Positions 26,072-37,036 of a stretch of DNA of 64,000 nt are shown here, piece after piece. Numbering within the stretch: position 1 is the stretch's first letter; every line of letters begins with the position of its first letter. The stretch spans positions 682,001-746,000 of the forward strand of contig JAJTJC010000036.1 of assembly GCA_021295155.1 (NCBI GenBank). Direction: 5' to 3'. A program made the translations under genes and the position numbers. The DNA is from Flavobacteriaceae bacterium D16 (lineage in GTDB: Bacteria > Bacteroidota > Bacteroidia > Flavobacteriales > Flavobacteriaceae). Below the pieces are notes generated by a model. That model worked only from the letters and a program-made list of their open reading frames with translations, was not told the DNA's origin and did not search any database.

Positions 26072-27043
26072 CTATTGATAACCCAGTTTACTTCGAACCC
26101 GGTTCAAAACAGAATTGGCCACAAGTTTCGCCTTTTCTGCTCCCTGAGCCAGCACATCATCAATTTCGGACAGGTTTTCCATATAATGGGCAAACTTCTC
26201 TCTGGGCCCGGCAAACTCCCTCAATATCACTTCATAGAGGGCCTGTTTGGCATGCCCATATCCGTAATTACCGGCCCGGTAATTGGCACGCATAGTTGCA
26301 ATTTCCTCTTCTGTGGCCAATATTTTGTACAAGGCAAAAACATTGTCCTGATCCGGATCTTTAGGGGCCTCCAGGGGCTTGCTGTCGGTAACGATGCCCA
26401 TTATTTGTTTTCTTAGTTTCTTGTCGGGCTGGAAGATATTGATCAGGTTTCCTTTGCTTTTACTCATCTTCTGACCATCAGTTCCGGGAACATACATGGT
26501 TTCCTCTTTTACCTGAGCATCTGGTAAAACAAAAGTTTCTCCGAAGAGGTTATGGAAACGTGAAGCCACATCACGGGTCATTTCCAAATGTTGAAGCTGG
26601 TCTTTTCCCACCGGCACAATATGGGCGTCGTATAACAAAATATCAGCAGCCATAAGCATCGGATAGGTAAAGAGTCCGGCATTCACATCGGCTAATCTGT
26701 CTGCCTTGTCTTTGAACGAATGGGCAAGGGTTAACCGTTGGTATGGGAAGAAGCAGCTCAGGTACCATGCCATTTCGGAAACCTGTGGTACATCACTCTG
26801 GCGATAGAAAACTGTTTTATTGAAATCAAGTCCGAATGCAAGCCATGCAGCTGCTGTGGCGTAGGTATTTTTCCGAAGCTCTTCCCCATTTTTTATTTGT
26901 GTGAGGGAATGCATGTCAGCTATAAACAGGAAAGAGTCATTTTTGGGTTCCTGAGCCATTTCTATGGCCGGGATAATGGCCCCAAGTATGTTACCCAGGT
27001 GCGGAGTCCCGGTACTTTGAATACCTGTGAGAATTCTTGCCAT
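26072..27043 (-). CDS. trpS: Tryptophanyl-tRNA synthetase
   Basis: A 323-residue class I synthetase charging tRNA-Trp. The HIGH-like signature is TGTPHLGN (11-18) and the KMSKS loop is KMSKSKG near 187-193. The Trp-pocket and dimer helix regions (MAWYLSCFFPYQRLTLAHSF, AADILLYDAHIVPVGKDQLQ) are intact. The frame extends upstream to an ATG at 27067, but the ATG at 27043 gives the normal start MARILTGIQSTG; the extra eight residues lack homology. It converges with dprA. Confidence 0.95.
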   Translation of the reverse strand: MARILTGIQSTGTPHLGNILGAIIPAIEMAQEPKNDSFLFIADMHSLTQIKNGEELRKNTYATAAAWLAFGLDFNKTVFYRQSDVPQVSEMAWYLSCFFPYQRLTLAHSFKDKADRLADVNAGLFTYPMLMAADILLYDAHIVPVGKDQLQHLEMTRDVASRFHNLFGETFVLPDAQVKEETMYVPGTDGQKMSKSKGNLINIFQPDKKLRKQIMGIVTDSKPLEAPKDPDQDNVFALYKILATEEEIATMRANYRAGNYGYGHAKQALYEVILREFAGPREKFAHYMENLSEIDDVLAQGAEKAKLVANSVLNRVRSKLGYQ

Positions 27044-27064
27044 CCGTTTCAGATTAAGGATTAG

Positions 27065-27072
27065 CAAAAGTA
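27065..27072 (-). promoter_or_regulatory. Candidate -7 element for trpS
   Basis: TACTTTTG on the minus strand matches TAnnTTTG and lies 22 bases upstream of the trpS ATG. No clear TTTG is found at -33. The element supports ATG 27043 over ATG 27067, because initiation near 27058 would exclude the longer start. Confidence 0.4.
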
Positions 27073-27093
27073 AAAGAAATACCGATACCCTGC

Positions 27094-27101
27094 TAAATTT
27101 G
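27094..27101 (+). promoter_or_regulatory. Candidate -7 element for plsC
   Basis: TAAATTTG matches TAnnTTTG and ends 13 bases before the plsC ATG at 27115, giving a leader of only a few bases. The trpS and plsC promoters therefore lie back to back in a 71-base gap. Confidence 0.4.
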
Positions 27102-27114
27102 TTACTTTTGGCCC

Positions 27115-27846
27115 ATGCTCCTCTGGGTTAAAAAATCAGGACAGCTTTTCTTTCGGGTGTGGTTCTATATTTTGGTAACCCTTCCCATTCTGCTATTTCT
27201 ACCTTTTCTGGTAGTGGTGACTATATCCGAAAAGACGTATGCCCAGTTCTTTTGGATGGCCAGAAATTTATGGGCTTCAGTTATCCTTTACGGCATGGGG
27301 TGTTTTCCAAAGATTGAATGGGAGGAAAAACTGGAACCGGGTAAAAGTTACATGTTGGTGGCCAATCATACCAGCATGCTGGACATAATGCTAATGCTTT
27401 GCACCAGCAGGAATCCATTTGTTTTTGTAGGGAAAAAGGAACTTCAAAAAATCCCCCTGTTTGGATTCTTCTACAAACGTGTCTGTATCCTGGTCGACCG
27501 GGAAAGTAGCCGAAGTCGGACCGCAGTATACCGCCGGGCTCAGAAAAGGCTTAATCAGGGACTGAGTATCTGTATTTTCCCTGAGGCCGGCGTACCGGAC
27601 GAATCTGTTATCCTGGACAATTTTAAAGACGGTGCATTTAAAATGGCTATTGCTCACGGAATCCCAGTGGTACCTATGACCTTTCTCGACAATAAGAAAC
27701 GCTTTCCATTTCGTTTATTTAGTGGAGGACCTGGTCCTCTTCGGGTAAAAGTGCATCGTTTTATAGACACCAGAGGACTTAAGGAATCAGATAAGTCTGA
27801 GCTTAGGGAACAAACAAGAAACCTTATTCTTGGTGATCTTACCTAA
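27115..27846 (+). CDS. plsC: 1-acyl-sn-glycerol-3-phosphate acyltransferase
   Basis: A 243-residue membrane-bound acyltransferase that makes phosphatidic acid from lysophosphatidate. An N-terminal hydrophobic region (about 8-38) anchors it. The catalytic HX4D motif is H85-D90 in NHTSMLD. Later family blocks are FVGKKELQKIPLFG (about 102-115) and the substrate motif IFPEAGVP (about 160-167), where EGT is more usual. Flavobacteria often carry several PlsC-like enzymes, including ones acylating aminolipids, so a non-glycerol acceptor is possible. Confidence 0.85.
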   Translation: MLLWVKKSGQLFFRVWFYILVTLPILLFLPFLVVVTISEKTYAQFFWMARNLWASVILYGMGCFPKIEWEEKLEPGKSYMLVANHTSMLDIMLMLCTSRNPFVFVGKKELQKIPLFGFFYKRVCILVDRESSRSRTAVYRRAQKRLNQGLSICIFPEAGVPDESVILDNFKDGAFKMAIAHGIPVVPMTFLDNKKRFPFRLFSGGPGPLRVKVHRFIDTRGLKESDKSELREQTRNLILGDLT

Positions 27847-27858
27847 TAGATTTCCAGT

Positions 27859-29085
27859 TTAATCTGTTTTGAGGTCAGACGCTTTAACTTTATCAAAAGT
27901 GGTAAACTCCCTGGGTTGACGATCTCGGATTTCTTCCGGAATATTTTCCAGGAGCTTGGCAAAATCGTCATCATCCATGGACTTAATTAATGCAGCAAAC
28001 TCCTCTGCACGGTCTTCCTTCGGAAAATATTTGCGGTACATTTTGGCTATTGATTTAAGCATTGGCAAATAGGGTTGGAGGTCCGTGGTTGTTGAAGCTG
28101 CTTCACTGTCAATCCAGGCGATGGGAACTTTTATGATATTTCCTTTTTTCAGTAAGGATGTCCTTAATAGGAGTTCAATATCAAAGGCAAACTTTTTTTC
28201 AATCATGCCATCAATTATATCCCGGACTATTTCCGCCTTAAATGCCTTAAAACCACATTGGGTATCAACAATATCACCTAGATTGGGGATAAGTCGTTTC
28301 CAAAGGTAGATAAAGAGCTTGCCACGATAATTGCGGCTGCCTTTTTTAATTACCACGGAGGAGGGTTTCCTTCTCGACCCGATTGCTACAAGATTTTCCT
28401 TCTTAAGTAAGGGATTTGCCAATAACATTACCTGGCCCAGATGTGTAGAAAGATCTGCGTCTGTATAGATCACCATATGATTGGTAATTTTACTTTGTCT
28501 CAATGCCTCCCACATCCCATAGACAATAGAACCGCCTTTTTGGCTATCCCGGGTAGAACTCATCCCTGAGGCAGGGGCATATCCTTTTTTTATGGCGTTT
28601 TCCAGGAAAAGAACCCTTACTTTATCGTTTAGTTGGTTTGCATCAACAATATGCTGTGCAATTTCCCCACTCTTTTCAGGGCAACCATCGTCTACAACTA
28701 TCAATTCCCATGTTACATGGGGTTGATTTTCAAATAGCCATTCCAACTGCCTCACTTTTTTTAACAGGAAATCTTCACCATGGGGGTGTTCACTGCTTTT
28801 GCGTATCCTGTTGTGCTCTTTGTAAACCGCGAACACAACGGATATCATGAGAGGTTGATCAATTTGTGCGGCCAGTATTTTGGATTTGGCAAGCTTCAGG
28901 GCCAAAAGCACAAAAATATGTTCCGGATTATTTTGCTTTATCAGGCGAGTTTCAATATCAACAAGCTCTGAAAAGGAATAACCTTCTTTTAAAATGGCAG
29001 AAACGCTATCGTAAATACGCTCTGCATGTCTTTCGTTGGTCAGGTCCAGGGCTTTTGGGCTGGAATCGATTAGTTGTTCTATCAT
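27859..29085 (-). CDS. Family 2 glycosyltransferase with unusual N-terminal extension
   Basis: A 408-residue GT-A enzyme related to dolichyl/polyprenyl-phosphate glucose or mannose synthases. The catalytic core (about 78-330) holds ISVVFAVYKEHNRI, VVDDGCPEKSGEI, the metal-binding YTDADLST and DTQCGFKAF with a downstream FDIELLLR. About 75 residues precede the core and are predicted helical (LTNERHAERIYDSVSAIL), and about 75 acidic residues follow it; neither resembles the membrane tails of DPM1 relatives. No transmembrane helices are evident, so it may act at the membrane surface or on a soluble acceptor. It lies 6 bases downstream of the secreted protein gene on the same strand. Confidence 0.75.
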   Translation of the reverse strand: MIEQLIDSSPKALDLTNERHAERIYDSVSAILKEGYSFSELVDIETRLIKQNNPEHIFVLLALKLAKSKILAAQIDQPLMISVVFAVYKEHNRIRKSSEHPHGEDFLLKKVRQLEWLFENQPHVTWELIVVDDGCPEKSGEIAQHIVDANQLNDKVRVLFLENAIKKGYAPASGMSSTRDSQKGGSIVYGMWEALRQSKITNHMVIYTDADLSTHLGQVMLLANPLLKKENLVAIGSRRKPSSVVIKKGSRNYRGKLFIYLWKRLIPNLGDIVDTQCGFKAFKAEIVRDIIDGMIEKKFAFDIELLLRTSLLKKGNIIKVPIAWIDSEAASTTTDLQPYLPMLKSIAKMYRKYFPKEDRAEEFAALIKSMDDDDFAKLLENIPEEIRDRQPREFTTFDKVKASDLKTD

Positions 29086-29091
29086 TTGACA

Positions 29092-29622
29092 CTATTCATT
29101 TTTTAACTTCCGTTGATAGGTACCCTCCATAATCAGTTGATCTTTACCATCCTTCTTTTGAAAGAGCGTCCATTTAAAAGTTTTATCGTCCTTGAATTCC
29201 CATATTTCTGTATAGTTTTTGGGTCTATCGTTTGAGGAATAGGTAGTCAGGCGATTGATCATCGTGTTTTCTTGGAAAAAAGTGGTGTATTCAAAAAAGT
29301 CTGCAGGCATATTAACCGCAGTAAAATATCCTTTGATTTGCTTTTCTCCGGGGTGCCAGATCCAAAGACCCTCAGAAACAAGTTCAGGGATTCCATCTGT
29401 GATGAAATAATTACTGGATTTCACCGAAAGTTTACCTACGCCCCATTCAAATACCTGATATGAATTACCGAGGTGCCATTCTCCTCCTATCAATCTGGAA
29501 AAATCAGAAAGAAATTCTTTGGTTATATTCTCTTTATACTGTCCCGATAAGGAGGTGGTAAAAAAAAGTATAGAAATGGCAATAAATTTAAGCAAAAGTC
29601 TCAGTCTACCTGTTTTTTTCAT
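29092..29622 (-). CDS. Secreted hypothetical protein
   Basis: A 176-residue protein with an N-terminal signal peptide (LLLKFIAISILFFTTSLSG). The mature part is rich in aromatic residues and alternating beta-strands (FSRLIGGEWHLGNSYQVFEW, EGLWIWHPGEKQIKGYF, IWEFKDDKTFKWTLFQK), suggesting a lipocalin- or DUF1579-like barrel that could hold a small hydrophobic ligand. That fold is inference; I do not recognise the family. It is co-directional with the GT2 gene, 6 bases away. Confidence 0.6.
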   Translation of the reverse strand: MKKTGRLRLLLKFIAISILFFTTSLSGQYKENITKEFLSDFSRLIGGEWHLGNSYQVFEWGVGKLSVKSSNYFITDGIPELVSEGLWIWHPGEKQIKGYFTAVNMPADFFEYTTFFQENTMINRLTTYSSNDRPKNYTEIWEFKDDKTFKWTLFQKKDGKDQLIMEGTYQRKLKNE

Positions 29623-32222
<2,600 letters not shown>

Positions 32223-32253
32223 GCCCGAATAAAGATTGTTTCATAATACAAAG

Positions 32254-32282
32254 GAGTGGCCTCATAGGAGGCCACTTTTTTT
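32254..32282 (+). terminator. Intrinsic terminator after katG
   Basis: GTGGCCTC and GAGGCCAC form a perfect 8-base stem around ATAG, followed by seven Ts. It ends the katG transcript, and the stop codon of the opposite-strand gene lies at its tail. Confidence 0.9.
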
Positions 32283-32285
32283 ATT

Positions 32286-32654
32286 TTACCCCTTCAACAA
32301 CCAGATTACCCTGTCATAAGAAGCGATATAGTGGAGGAGGCATATTCCAGCAAACACCATACTGGAAAGAAGAAAACCAATATCATAAAGCACCCAAGAG
32401 GCGAAGGTAAAAATACCCAGCTCAATTAAGAGACGCAGCCAACCGGGCACAGCAACGGGGGCATTTCCGGATCTACTAGGATCTTCCGGTACGGCAAAAA
32501 TACCCCATACGGCCATTAGTAATATTGGAAGAAGAAAAGCCCAGAGAAACCGAACCCAATCTGCCCCTTGTTTCCACCCCCAGATACCCACAGCAGCTAT
32601 AGCTGCTATTTCAAGCAGGAAACGAAGCATAAGATTTACAGGGTATGACCCCAT
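32286..32654 (-). CDS. YrdB/DUF2568-like membrane protein
   Basis: A 122-residue protein with four hydrophobic helices and the conserved W-G-x-F-A-V-P-E-D-P-S-R segment (about 47-60, GIFAVPEDPSRSG) that marks the YrdB/DUF2568 family. The family is of unknown function and found in many bacteria. An internal ATG at residue 9 (MLRFLLEIA) is an equally good start. The stop codon overlaps the tail of the katG terminator, and the gene lies 7 bases after the next membrane-protein gene, so the two are co-transcribed. Confidence 0.75.
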   Translation of the reverse strand: MGSYPVNLMLRFLLEIAAIAAVGIWGWKQGADWVRFLWAFLLPILLMAVWGIFAVPEDPSRSGNAPVAVPGWLRLLIELGIFTFASWVLYDIGFLLSSMVFAGICLLHYIASYDRVIWLLKG

Positions 32655-32661
32655 GGAGAAT

Positions 32662-33213
32662 TTATTTTTTCTTATTAATCCTGGAAATCAAAAACAATAC
32701 CCCAAAACGGATTACTTTATAGTTAAAAAGGAAAAGTATCAGAAATATTAGACTGAATAAAATGGGCAAATTAGCCCCAAAAGTATAACTCATTCCCAGG
32801 ATAAAGCCCAGGAGATATTCAGGACGATATAGGGGATGGAAAAAAGAAAACGCAATTGCCCCGAGCATCATATAACCAGGTATGGGAGTGTCCAAGATAA
32901 AAAAGACGGATAGCAGGACCCCGAATATAAGGGCAATGAAAAAAGGATAGACCAAGGCCTTTGCTAACTCAGTGGAATCCAGTTTGGCTCTTTGTTCCAG
33001 GTTCTTATTGATCCACAACAACAACAAGAAGGTTACTAGAGGTAGCGTGATTATACCCCACCAGTTCGAGATACCCGGAAGGTCGTCGCGGTGCAACAAA
33101 TAATGGGTAGGAACACCACCATGGTTATAATCCCAGAGCAGATGTGCCAAGACCAGCAGCGTTACCAGCCCGGTAAATATCAGGCGACGTTTAGAGGATA
33201 ATCGCTTATTCAT
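32662..33213 (-). CDS. Hypothetical multi-pass membrane protein
   Basis: A 183-residue protein with about five transmembrane helices and a basic N- and C-terminus. The loop HGGVPTHYLLHRDDLPGISN (about 31-50) has two histidines and two aspartates and is the only distinctive stretch. I do not recognise a family. It sits 10 bases downstream of the Sua5 gene and 7 upstream of the YrdB-like gene, in a short minus-strand operon. Confidence 0.6.
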   Translation of the reverse strand: MNKRLSSKRRLIFTGLVTLLVLAHLLWDYNHGGVPTHYLLHRDDLPGISNWWGIITLPLVTFLLLLWINKNLEQRAKLDSTELAKALVYPFFIALIFGVLLSVFFILDTPIPGYMMLGAIAFSFFHPLYRPEYLLGFILGMSYTFGANLPILFSLIFLILFLFNYKVIRFGVLFLISRINKKK

Positions 33214-33223
33214 GATTGTAGTA

Positions 33224-34183
33224 TTATTTTTGAGTGGCTCTTTTTAAGCGATCATTAATGGCTTTCCCCATACCCACATCTGGAAATCGTTCGGCTACAA
33301 TTATATCCAATTCCTGTTTATCCAGTTGGTGCAGGGCAGCATATAACCTAGAGGCAGCCTCTTCCAAATTTCCCTGTCTGGAGAGAATCTTCTGTGCTTT
33401 GATGTTGGGCGCTTCAACTGTGTTTTGAAAGAGTAGTACACCGATACGTTGATCAGGGAGATCAGCTATGAATTTAGACACATCATCCACTACCACGGTT
33501 GTGGTTAAAGGGGCATAATGCCGGGATAGCATGCCCGGGGCATCAGGGGCCGCTTCCTTTTTGTTCTTTACCTGGATCTCACCAATGAGGGCGGTGATTT
33601 CTTCAACTGTAATCGACCCTAATCGGTATAAGACGGCTTTTCCATTTTCAAACCCCACAATGGTAGATTCTATACCTCTCTTACAGGTTCCTCCTTCCAA
33701 CACCATGGATAACTTTCCATTAAAATAGTTGGCTACGTGCGACGATTCCGTGGGGCTAATCGAACCGAACGGGTTGGCGCTGGGAGCGGCAAGTGGGAAG
33801 TCTAGCTTACCAAGGAGTTCCAGGGCAACAGGATGTTTAGGAACCCTTACAGCTACTGTGTCCTTTCCGGAGGTTACCAGGTCAGGTACTTCAGGTCTTT
33901 TTTTTAGGATCAATGTCAATGGTCCGGGCCAGAATCGCTCTGCGAGAAGCTTTGCCTCTTCGGGAACGTATTCTACTACTTTATGTAATTGATCTACTCC
34001 ACTGAGATGAACTATAAGGGGATTGAAAAAGGGTCTTTGTTTTAGTTCGAATATTTTTTTTACGGCTTTCTCGCTAAAAATATTTCCGGCCAGGCCGTAG
34101 ACTGTTTCGGTGGGGATGGCCACAACATCTTCCTGCTTGAGGAATTCAACTGCCTTGGCAATATTGTTCGATAAAAAGGTCAT
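33224..34183 (-). CDS. L-threonylcarbamoyladenylate synthase (Sua5 type)
   Basis: A 319-residue enzyme making threonylcarbamoyl-AMP from threonine, bicarbonate and ATP, for the universal t6A modification at position 37 of ANN-decoding tRNAs. The YrdC-like domain (about 10-205) shows IPTETVYGLAGN, KQRPFFNPLIVHL, PLTLILKK and APSANPFGSISPT. The extra C-terminal domain (about 225-319) with SRHYAPLT marks it as the longer Sua5 form rather than TsaC. It heads the small minus-strand operon to 32286. Confidence 0.93.
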   Translation of the reverse strand: MTFLSNNIAKAVEFLKQEDVVAIPTETVYGLAGNIFSEKAVKKIFELKQRPFFNPLIVHLSGVDQLHKVVEYVPEEAKLLAERFWPGPLTLILKKRPEVPDLVTSGKDTVAVRVPKHPVALELLGKLDFPLAAPSANPFGSISPTESSHVANYFNGKLSMVLEGGTCKRGIESTIVGFENGKAVLYRLGSITVEEITALIGEIQVKNKKEAAPDAPGMLSRHYAPLTTTVVVDDVSKFIADLPDQRIGVLLFQNTVEAPNIKAQKILSRQGNLEEAASRLYAALHQLDKQELDIIVAERFPDVGMGKAINDRLKRATQK

Positions 34184-34277
34184 TTACGATATCCGGGATA
34201 AACCCCATTAATGGCGTGAAGATACCATTTTTTGACATTGACTGAATATCATCTGCAGCTACTTTAAGGACCTCTAT

Positions 34278-34619
34278 TTATTTGTCTGACCAAACTGCCA
34301 GCTCATTTCCGCTGGGGTCTTTAAAATGAAATCGGCTTCCTCCGGGAAAGGAAAAAATAGCCTTGGTTATTGACCCACCTGCCTTTTCCACTTCTCCCTG
34401 GACAGCCTGCAGATTGGAGTGATAAAGTACAATCAAAGCACCATTTATTATGGGTTCTTGGGTAGTCTCAAAACCTCCATAGATGCCGCTTTTAGCAAAT
34501 GAGGTGTAAGTTGGGCCATAGTCTGTAAATTCCCAGCCAAATACCTGGTTGTAGAAGGCTTTAATTTTTTCAAGATCGTGGGCCTTAAATTCAATATAGT
34601 CGATGTGGTTATTGGTCAT
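34278..34619 (-). CDS. VOC-superfamily (glyoxalase-like) protein
   Basis: A 113-residue single-domain VOC protein made of two beta-alpha-beta-beta-beta modules. The start YIEFKAHDLEKIKAFYNQVF and the end SRFHFKDPSGNELAVWSD are the standard first and last elements. The candidate metal ligands (one Glu near residue 6 and a Glu in GNELAVW) are partly kept, but His ligands are missing, so an enzyme or a small-molecule binding protein are both possible. It follows the mutarotase-like gene by 11 bases. Confidence 0.8.
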   Translation of the reverse strand: MTNNHIDYIEFKAHDLEKIKAFYNQVFGWEFTDYGPTYTSFAKSGIYGGFETTQEPIINGALIVLYHSNLQAVQGEVEKAGGSITKAIFSFPGGSRFHFKDPSGNELAVWSDK

Positions 34620-34630
34620 TTTTCTTTGTT

Positions 34631-35512
34631 TTACAAGTTGAAGAATTCATAAGTCCGGGTCCATTTCTGCTTCTTTCCCGGTGCTACGGATATGGTATGG
34701 AATAATTCCGGGCTCACTACATGCTGCCAGCCCCAAAGATTCACTTTTTGGGTTTCAAAACTACCTGTTTCACGAATACCTATTTTCGATTTCTTGTGCT
34801 TCAGCTCCCAAAAGGCCGGGATTGTTTTTGTGCCGTTTAGATGGCTTATAAAGAACTGCTCTTCTGGAGTGCCATTGAAAGTAATTTCCTTTGACCCAAG
34901 GATCATTTTTCCCTCCGGATTGACCAGCATCTGAAACTTTTCTTGCTCAATTGGAAAGGAAAAGCGCAATTCATATTGCTTTCCAATAAGATCCTGATCA
35001 GCGCCCATAAAATTGTGCACATACTCCTCAGTGACAATTGCTTTTTGACCGGTATTTTCCAGTTGATAAGTAATAGTCAGACTGCTATCCTCAATGCTAA
35101 ATTCCTTAATAAGTCTGTAGGCATATCCATTGAGGGTTTCCGATACACATGTGATTCTTAGCTTATTCCGATAAGGCTCTACCTGGAAATTGGCAGGCCT
35201 GATTTTATAGGGAACGGTGAACTGGTAGGAATCCCCTGATTTTTGAAGGGCACCGACTCCAATTTTGTGAAACCACTCACCTTGCTGGGTTTCCTCAAAA
35301 CCAATAGCAGTTTCGATCCCGAATTCGTTGTATAATCCCATCCCAAAAAGGTTGGTGTCAACACTATCTGTTCGCTCTATTGTAGTTGCCGGCACATCCC
35401 TATACAATACCCTTGTGACCTTACCTGTCCAGTCGAAACGCGAAAAACTATAACCTTCCAGGGGGAGATCCAGCTGCACTTCCAGGGAATTGTTCTTTAG
35501 TATATGAGGCAT
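34631..35512 (-). CDS. Galactose-mutarotase-like protein
   Basis: A 293-residue, almost entirely beta-stranded protein with the supersandwich look of aldose-1-epimerase and DUF4432-type folds: FGMGLYNEFGIETAIGFEE (about 56-74), TEEYVHNFMGADQDLIGKQ (about 161-179) and WGWQHVVSPELFHTISVAPG. Histidines near 166 and 269 could be catalytic, but the GalM signature is not exact. There is no signal peptide, so it is cytoplasmic. The neighbouring GH26-like enzyme suggests a carbohydrate role. Family assignment is by fold impression only. Confidence 0.55.
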   Translation of the reverse strand: MPHILKNNSLEVQLDLPLEGYSFSRFDWTGKVTRVLYRDVPATTIERTDSVDTNLFGMGLYNEFGIETAIGFEETQQGEWFHKIGVGALQKSGDSYQFTVPYKIRPANFQVEPYRNKLRITCVSETLNGYAYRLIKEFSIEDSSLTITYQLENTGQKAIVTEEYVHNFMGADQDLIGKQYELRFSFPIEQEKFQMLVNPEGKMILGSKEITFNGTPEEQFFISHLNGTKTIPAFWELKHKKSKIGIRETGSFETQKVNLWGWQHVVSPELFHTISVAPGKKQKWTRTYEFFNL

Positions 35513-35536
35513 GGAGTGTTAATTCTTAGTTATTAC

Positions 35537-36625
35537 CTATTCTTTCCAAAGCTGTTTCCATAAATCCGGGCCTGGTTTCAAGTACCTTGGTTTGGATATT
35601 TCCTCTTGCCACTTTTCCGAAATATAGGGGCTGACCTGAATTCGAGAATCCACCTGCTGAAAGGTTGGATTGTTGATCCACATGGGCTGGGAAGCCCAGT
35701 TTTCATTTATATAGCTTATGGCCTTAACAACATCCTGATAGTTATTTACTGTCCTGAAGAAAGGCACAAACCAGTCCTGCCAAACCCTTACCGCGATTTT
35801 GGGGTCTTTCAAATCTGTGTTGAAATACAAATCGCCTTTTTGGGTAACGGGAGTAGCTTCAGCAATAAATACAGGCTTGCCGTGTTTTCTGGCAAATACA
35901 AGCATTTCTGTATCGGGATTCCCAAAATAAGAGTATCCGCACCAGTCTACCAGCTCATCCCCGGGATACCATTCTTCAAGAACGTCCTGTCCGGATCCTG
36001 TCCCTTTGGATTGCCATACAAAGGCCACATTCTCAACCCCTAATTCTTTAAATAGACGGTGAACCCGTTTCCAGGCAGCCAAATAATGTTTGCGATTATA
36101 ATGGTTCCAATCCCAACCGTCAAATTCATAACCCAACCGCAAAAAAACAGGGCGTTTCCCCAGGCCCTTGATCCAGTTTGCTAAATCCCTGATGAGGTTA
36201 TCGTGATCTCCCTGTGCTAATTGCTTTTCATGGTCAACAAAGGCCAGTCCGATAGCAACCAGGCTATGGGAGAAATCTGATATTTTCATATAACACTGGA
36301 CACAGCTGTCACCAGCACCCCAATTGTCCGTTGTTTTAATCCCATCGTTGCCTTTATTGATATGCCCATAGGAATTGGTCCCGGGAGAAAAATTGGTATA
36401 CAGGGTGATGCCAGCTGGTATCTCAAAATGATCACAATATCCGTCTGAATATTCAGAAAGCCCGCCTATAGCATCCATATCTTGCCCAACAAACACCAAA
36501 CATTTCCCATTTTCGGGTTCAAATTTTGCCCTATTAGTTTTGTCGAGGGAATCATCCATTTTTTGCGCAAAAAGGAAGTTGGAAAATAATAAACTGGTAA
36601 TTAAAAGGATTCTGGAGCATTTCAT
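35537..36625 (-). CDS. Secreted GH26-like glycoside hydrolase
   Basis: A 362-residue protein with a signal peptide (LLITSLLFSNFLFAQ). The mature domain looks like a (beta/alpha)8 clan GH-A enzyme. The acid/base candidate is E167 in FLRLGYEFDG, and the nucleophile candidate is E256 in VFIAEATP, matching the strand 4 and strand 7 glutamates of GH26 mannanases. WNHYNRKHYLAAWKRVHRL after the first glutamate is typical of GH26. Four cysteines (near 64, 108, 111 and 229) may form disulfides. Beta-mannan is a plausible substrate but unproven; there is no SusCD pair nearby. Its ATG overlaps the upstream gene by four bases. Confidence 0.65.
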   Translation of the reverse strand: MKCSRILLITSLLFSNFLFAQKMDDSLDKTNRAKFEPENGKCLVFVGQDMDAIGGLSEYSDGYCDHFEIPAGITLYTNFSPGTNSYGHINKGNDGIKTTDNWGAGDSCVQCYMKISDFSHSLVAIGLAFVDHEKQLAQGDHDNLIRDLANWIKGLGKRPVFLRLGYEFDGWDWNHYNRKHYLAAWKRVHRLFKELGVENVAFVWQSKGTGSGQDVLEEWYPGDELVDWCGYSYFGNPDTEMLVFARKHGKPVFIAEATPVTQKGDLYFNTDLKDPKIAVRVWQDWFVPFFRTVNNYQDVVKAISYINENWASQPMWINNPTFQQVDSRIQVSPYISEKWQEEISKPRYLKPGPDLWKQLWKE

Positions 36626-37017
36626 TCTTTGATTTGGCTTTCCTCTTTTCTTTTTCTGTTATAGCTTAAAATAAATAGCACCCCGATAATGACAAAGGGG
36701 ATGGTGATCAGTGATATAATACCCAGACTCATCCATAGGGATTCATTCATTTTGTAATTGTGCACAAAGACAAATGGACTGGTGATCAACCCGATAGTCA
36801 CAAAAATAATACCACCAACTTTTTCCCATTTCCAGGCTAAAAGAAGAATGGCAAGCAGTATAAAGGATGGAATCAGGTGCATCATGAATGCGAGTAATTG
36901 CTGCCCTAGACTTTCGCCGTGTTCAAAGGCGTCCAAAGCAAACATGCTAATAAAAAGGATGGCCAAAATACTCATGATCCTGGGTGTCCAGTGAAGAAGT
37001 TTAGTAGATACTTTCAT
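36622..37017 (-). CDS. Hypothetical four-helix membrane protein
   Basis: A 131-residue protein with four transmembrane segments starting after a short basic N-terminus (STKLLHWTPRIMSILAILF). The sequence FEHGESLGQQLLAFMMHLIP after helix 1 is characteristic of a small uncharacterised bacterial membrane family that I recall without a name. It overlaps the GH26-like gene by four bases (ATGA), implying co-translation, and follows the molybdenum hydroxylase gene by 19 bases. Confidence 0.6.
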   Translation of the reverse strand: MKVSTKLLHWTPRIMSILAILFISMFALDAFEHGESLGQQLLAFMMHLIPSFILLAILLLAWKWEKVGGIIFVTIGLITSPFVFVHNYKMNESLWMSLGIISLITIPFVIIGVLFILSYNRKRKEESQIKE

Positions 37018-37036
37018 GAAATACTTCTTGAATTCA

